The notes under the pieces are model-generated. The model had not been told where the DNA came from. It worked only from the letters and a program-made list of their open reading frames with translations, and made no database searches. From Sediminibacterium sp. (GTDB taxonomy: Bacteria > Bacteroidota > Bacteroidia > B-17B0 > Aurantibacillaceae), in contig JASGCO010000008.1 in the NCBI GenBank assembly GCA_030054095.1, positions 1 to 53,620 on the forward strand: a stretch of 53,620 nt of DNA. The letters run 5' to 3'. The number at the start of each line of letters is the position of its first letter. The first letter of the stretch is position 1. Positions 50,501 through 53,620 of this stretch are shown here, piece by piece. The position numbers and the translations under genes were made by a program.

Positions 50501-53500
50501 TTAACGCCAATAGAGTTCTATGGAAATAAGATAACCTATTACGATCATGTTTGTAAATTAATAGCTGGAGCAATGGCTATTGAAAGAGTTAGCTTCTGGA
50601 GGTATGATGAGCAGGCTATTATTTGTAAAGGAATTTGTGAGGTGCCGGATAAAAATACCTTTATAGGAAAGCGGTTTTTACGGAATGAGCATCCGGTTTA
50701 TTTTGAAGCTTTAACCAAAGAACTTGTATTGTCAGTTCCCGATGCCTTAAATGCGCCGGTTCTCGCAGAATTAAAGGAAGGGTATCTGGAAAAGTATGCT
50801 ATTGTTTCGTTACTTGATGTGCCAATTTGGGATGATGGTGAATTACAGGGTGTCATTTGTTGTGAATCTGTTAATGAGAAACGCGTTTGGACAGATACTG
50901 AAATCAGTTTCCTTAAATCTGTTGCAGATGTTTCAGCACTTAATCTTGAAACGTTCCGCAGGCGTGAAGTCGAAGCCAGAATAAAGGAAAGCGAGAATAA
51001 TTTCCGGTTACTGAACGAAACAATAGATGATGTATTCTGGTTAATGGATGTTATCCATAAAAGAGTGATTTACATAAGTCCTTCCTGCGAAAAGGTTCTT
51101 GGACCAACCGCCAAAGAATTTTACGAAACAGATAACTATTGGCAGAATTATGTGCTGGATGAAGATAAGCCCCTGATACTGAAAGCGCACCTTCAGATTG
51201 AAACGGAAGGGTTCTATGAAATTGAATACCGTATCCGGAAGGATGGTCAAATCAAATGGATACATGAAAAATCGTTTGGTATCAGAAATGAAAATAATGT
51301 ACTGGATAGAAGTTCTGGTATTTGCTCTGATGTAACGGTTCAAAAACAAACACAAGAAGCTCTGACTTATAGCGAAAATACATTCCGCCTAATGAATGAG
51401 AGTCTTACGGATGTGTTTTACCTTTACGATATTGTTGGTAAAAAATACGATTACATGAGTCCGATATGTAAGGATGTGCTGGGAGTAGATCAGTCGTTCT
51501 TCTATAACGGAGGAAGTTATAATTCGAGCTATGTTTATGAAGAGGATTTAAATATGGTGGAGAATGCCAGACAGCATGTTGATAATGGTGGGCAGTATGT
51601 AATAGAGTACCGCATCAAGTCAGGAGAAGGGATGAGATGGATACGTGAAAAATCAACACCTATTAGAAACAATAAGGGAGAAGTGGTAAAGAATTCGGGG
51701 ATTATAACAGATGTTACCGAACAGAAAATAAATGAAGAAAAGATCAGACAATTATCCTTAGTTGCAGAGAAAACAAGTAACGGAATTTTAATATCCGGCG
51801 AAGACGGTAAAGTAATTTGGGCCAATCAGAGTTTCCTGAATATTTTTGAAATACCTTCCGAAAAATTGATTGGTGAGTACCCACGTCGCTTATTCCTGAG
51901 CGACAAGAAGGAATTGAGAGAACGTATTGAACAGTACAATGAACAAGGAAAACCGTATGCGATAGAGTTTCAGGCAAACACATATCAAAACCGGAAAATT
52001 TGGGTAGAGTTAAGCGCGACTTACATCACAGATCATTCTGGTAAAATAATACAGGTTGAAGTGGTTAATGACATAACTGAGCGTAGACTGACAGAAGAGA
52101 AGATTAAGCAACTATCTCTGGTAGCTGAAAAAACAAGTAATGGCATAACCATAGCAGACAAGGATGGTAAAATACTTTGGGCCAATCAGAGTTACCTGGA
52201 GATGTTCGAAATTCCTTTGGACAAATTACTGGGCCAATACCCTAAATACCTTTTCAGTGGAACAGATGCAAATTTACATAAGCGCATAGAAGAACTCAAT
52301 TCAGCGAATAAGGGATATACACTCGAAATTCACGCGAAAACATACCTCAAAAAACCGATTTGGATAGAACTGGTTACAACACCGATTACAGATAATAACG
52401 GTGAAATATTACAAGTAGAAATTATTAATAATATTACCCAACGGAAACAAACAGAAATGCAGATCCGTCAGTTATCTCTTGTAGCTGAAAAGACAGGAAA
52501 TGGAGTACTGATTGCGGATCATGAAGGCGTGGCGCTATGGGCTAATCAAAGTTATCTGCGCATGTTCGAAATCCCAATAGAGGAGTTAGTCGGAAAACAT
52601 CCCGGAGAGCTATTTCATTCAGGTGAAGAGAATCTTCAGCAAAAAGGAAGGCAGAGTAATGGGATGGGGTATTCTCGGGAAATGGAAGTGGTTACGTTTC
52701 TGAAACGGCCTTTTTGGGTAGAACTTAACAATACACCTATTTACGACGAAAACGGACAGTTAATACAACAGGTAGCACTGGTAACGGACATTACGGAACG
52801 TAAATTAAGAGAACAGATTATCGAAAATCAAAATTTTGACATTTTAAGTAGTATCAACTATGCCAAACGTATTCAAACAGCATTGTTGCCAACTAACCAG
52901 TTTTTGCGTGCTCTTCCTGTTGATATAGAATTGTATTATAAACCTAAAGATATTATTGGAGGCGATTTTTACTGGGCCGACCAGATTGGGAAAAAAGTAG
53001 TTCTGGTAGTGGGCGATTGCACCGGACATGGTGTTCCGGGGGCTTTAATGACCTCATTAGGAATTAATGGACTCATTAATAGCGTAACCGAACAAAAGCA
53101 AACCAAGCCGGAACTCATCCTTAATTACCTTGGAAATTACCTGCAAAGTATTTTCAATGCGGATGAAGATGAAAATGTTTTGCTGGATGGTATGGATATT
53201 GCCATAGTTTGTGTTAACACAGAAACTAATTCACTGGCTTTTGCCGGGGCCGGAAGGTCGCTCTATTTTGTAGAAAACGGAGAATTGCACCGCTTAAAGG
53301 GTACACGGCAAGGCATTGGATCGGCACATATTACGGAATCTTACGAAACCTTTGTTTTAAATAACGTTAATGAGCGTGTTTTTTACATGTTTTCTGATGG
53401 AATGGTAGATCAGTTTGGAGGCGAAAAAAATAAACGTGTCGGAATGAAGACACTTGGAGATCTTCTGGTTAAAATAGCACCATTACCACTCCCTGACCAA

Positions 53501-53587
53501 AAGAAGGAAATCAGTGACTTCTATGAAAACTGGATGAAGGATCATAAACAAACGGATGATATGATTTGGATGGTAATTAAAATCTGA
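47543..53587 (+). CDS. Giant PAS/GAF sensor with SpoIIE/PP2C phosphatase output
   Basis: 2014 residues. Residues 1-235 carry several membrane segments. Approximate domains: PAS 241-355, GAF 367-535, GAF 547-715, PAS 726-845, PAS 850-965, GAF 975-1140, PAS 1149-1275, PAS 1275-1400, then three near-identical PAS at about 1399-1515, 1520-1637 and 1639-1755, and the SpoIIE phosphatase 1761-2014. The phosphatase keeps its aspartates: GGDFYWAD, VVGDCTGHGVPGAL, SDGMVDQFGG and TDDMIWMVIK. No histidine kinase domain is present. Such proteins dephosphorylate serine on anti-sigma antagonists or similar partners; no partner gene is visible in the window. Its stop is 33 bases from the window end. Confidence 0.92.
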   Translation: MFSRKFILSLPWQIMILWCCWPNKVYGNTPDPFYQESWFWFFLIVALLVLTWLLLKYLKVFDFERFHTSGTENNLILKIRILVLSSFFLIAGVDLMQYALSNVYKVEWWSDGGLALLAIGLFLGTYSRRTSLKVLSLVLQSMYYLLVAVSFYQTFRSGFDPVFSVEVAIVVLFSIVVFPNTRSVFIFSSLAFVTSVLMVVLFPPVKETFGYLLISSVAQADVAVLLFYYLEKRQQTKTTFSEKLLKNTKQFVIVSDRNARIIYINDYMAETLGVREEELLGENWWYFRGWDEEKLKAVKVEMQELIASGRTETYTNTIEDKVRNKVYYIEWQDTPIDRELVMGIGKDVTQEVLNRLELDRKYNNTRLINEIGKEITSTLSIASIISRSYENVKRIFDSEVFAIGIYQEATNSLVFEGVIERGEQLKVYHHYLDETQRLSVNCFIHQTEFLSGNCDKDFAQEAFAPENGEAAVSLIYLPLTINNKRIGVITVQSFSKEAFNAYHFQQFKSLALYVAIALDNASLYKDMERQVAERTSVIRKAYENTKLLGEIAKDISKALTIRALNENVYANVNELMDAYAFGIGIYNPDEAKLVWDGFIENNHTNRIFSQEVESNTNLASICFNTQKDIFIKSFSEEYKNYINEIPEPVVGKIMQSVIYIPVFSKERVTGVLTVQSPVKEAYTDYHFNLLKNIAISVSTAIENAGLYQNLEAKVAQRTRELESQKNELEKLSLVARNVTNGVVITDAWDLIEWANDSFLNLMGYTLGEIVGKRPIDKFSGSGTEETLKEQILINNYHNSFEILQYTKHGKAIWFLVNITEVRNESGQVIKKIHVVTDITANKKLNERFNHILNNADDLIYTCDKDGKFDFMNASAERVTGFKPDEFIGKHFSFIVHPEERKRVQLFYYKQMTEKTPKTYFEFRLLGRDDQTIHVSQIVNLIMDEAGNLNGFQSIVRDISFIKRIEEEKNKARGEQIRFSKLLTGLSLTPIEFYGNKITYYDHVCKLIAGAMAIERVSFWRYDEQAIICKGICEVPDKNTFIGKRFLRNEHPVYFEALTKELVLSVPDALNAPVLAELKEGYLEKYAIVSLLDVPIWDDGELQGVICCESVNEKRVWTDTEISFLKSVADVSALNLETFRRREVEARIKESENNFRLLNETIDDVFWLMDVIHKRVIYISPSCEKVLGPTAKEFYETDNYWQNYVLDEDKPLILKAHLQIETEGFYEIEYRIRKDGQIKWIHEKSFGIRNENNVLDRSSGICSDVTVQKQTQEALTYSENTFRLMNESLTDVFYLYDIVGKKYDYMSPICKDVLGVDQSFFYNGGSYNSSYVYEEDLNMVENARQHVDNGGQYVIEYRIKSGEGMRWIREKSTPIRNNKGEVVKNSGIITDVTEQKINEEKIRQLSLVAEKTSNGILISGEDGKVIWANQSFLNIFEIPSEKLIGEYPRRLFLSDKKELRERIEQYNEQGKPYAIEFQANTYQNRKIWVELSATYITDHSGKIIQVEVVNDITERRLTEEKIKQLSLVAEKTSNGITIADKDGKILWANQSYLEMFEIPLDKLLGQYPKYLFSGTDANLHKRIEELNSANKGYTLEIHAKTYLKKPIWIELVTTPITDNNGEILQVEIINNITQRKQTEMQIRQLSLVAEKTGNGVLIADHEGVALWANQSYLRMFEIPIEELVGKHPGELFHSGEENLQQKGRQSNGMGYSREMEVVTFLKRPFWVELNNTPIYDENGQLIQQVALVTDITERKLREQIIENQNFDILSSINYAKRIQTALLPTNQFLRALPVDIELYYKPKDIIGGDFYWADQIGKKVVLVVGDCTGHGVPGALMTSLGINGLINSVTEQKQTKPELILNYLGNYLQSIFNADEDENVLLDGMDIAIVCVNTETNSLAFAGAGRSLYFVENGELHRLKGTRQGIGSAHITESYETFVLNNVNERVFYMFSDGMVDQFGGEKNKRVGMKTLGDLLVKIAPLPLPDQKKEISDFYENWMKDHKQTDDMIWMVIKI

Positions 53588-53620
53588 TGAAGAATACAGC
53601 CTTATAGATCCCGGTATTGC

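Overview
The window is a chromosomal segment of a member of the Bacteroidota. Four secreted proteins end in type IX secretion (T9SS) type A sorting domains, an Omp85 lipoprotein of the TamL kind is present, and promoters follow the phylum's TTTG-N19/20-TAnnTTTG pattern. The S13/S9/S2/EF-Ts/UMP-kinase gene order and a short ATP synthase epsilon subunit fit the same phylum. Base composition is moderately AT-rich. I cannot place it more finely. I saw no tRNA, rRNA, CRISPR array or insertion sequence. || Bases 1-11,000 are an accessory, immunity-like region. After the 3' end of an unknown gene (1-75, + strand) comes a tight eight-gene minus-strand operon (5960 down to 72): a ThsB-like TIR protein, a caspase-like protease, a second ThsB-like TIR protein, two larger TIR-domain proteins (one with an N-terminal ~175-residue extension), a membrane-anchored TPR protein with a DUF3761-like tail, and two predicted lipoproteins. 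TIR plus caspase recalls type IV Thoeris, but four TIR proteins and three envelope proteins around one caspase is not an arrangement I recognise. Upstream lie a TM2/SHOCT protein and a second minus-strand operon (10917 down to 7003) joining another caspase-like protease, an unknown 119-residue protein, a TPR sensor histidine kinase and a NarL-type regulator. || Bases 11,100-19,000 hold an NAD(P)-binding epimerase-like gene with a Tat-like pirin, a coiled-coil lipoprotein, a bacilliredoxin, a two-domain M16 peptidase and an AraC-type regulator. Bases 19,200-26,000 hold two T9SS cargo proteins, a small secreted protein coupled to the second, and a flotillin/SPFH protein with repeated N-terminal modules. 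A GC-rich non-coding element (about 25,789-25,952) follows. || Bases 26,000-30,700 are core translation genes on the minus strand (rplM-rpsI-rpsB-tsf-pyrH, then a TrmH-type rRNA methyltransferase). Bases 30,700-40,200 hold the TamL-like Omp85 protein, a glycosyltransferase, a T9SS protein, an esterase that seems to start at CTG, an OmpR-type regulator and atpD-atpC. Bases 40,300-53,587 hold a 1784-residue T9SS protein, an AlgX/AlgJ-like protein with a C-terminal triple repeat, and a 2014-residue sensor with many PAS and GAF domains ending in a SpoIIE/PP2C phosphatase.
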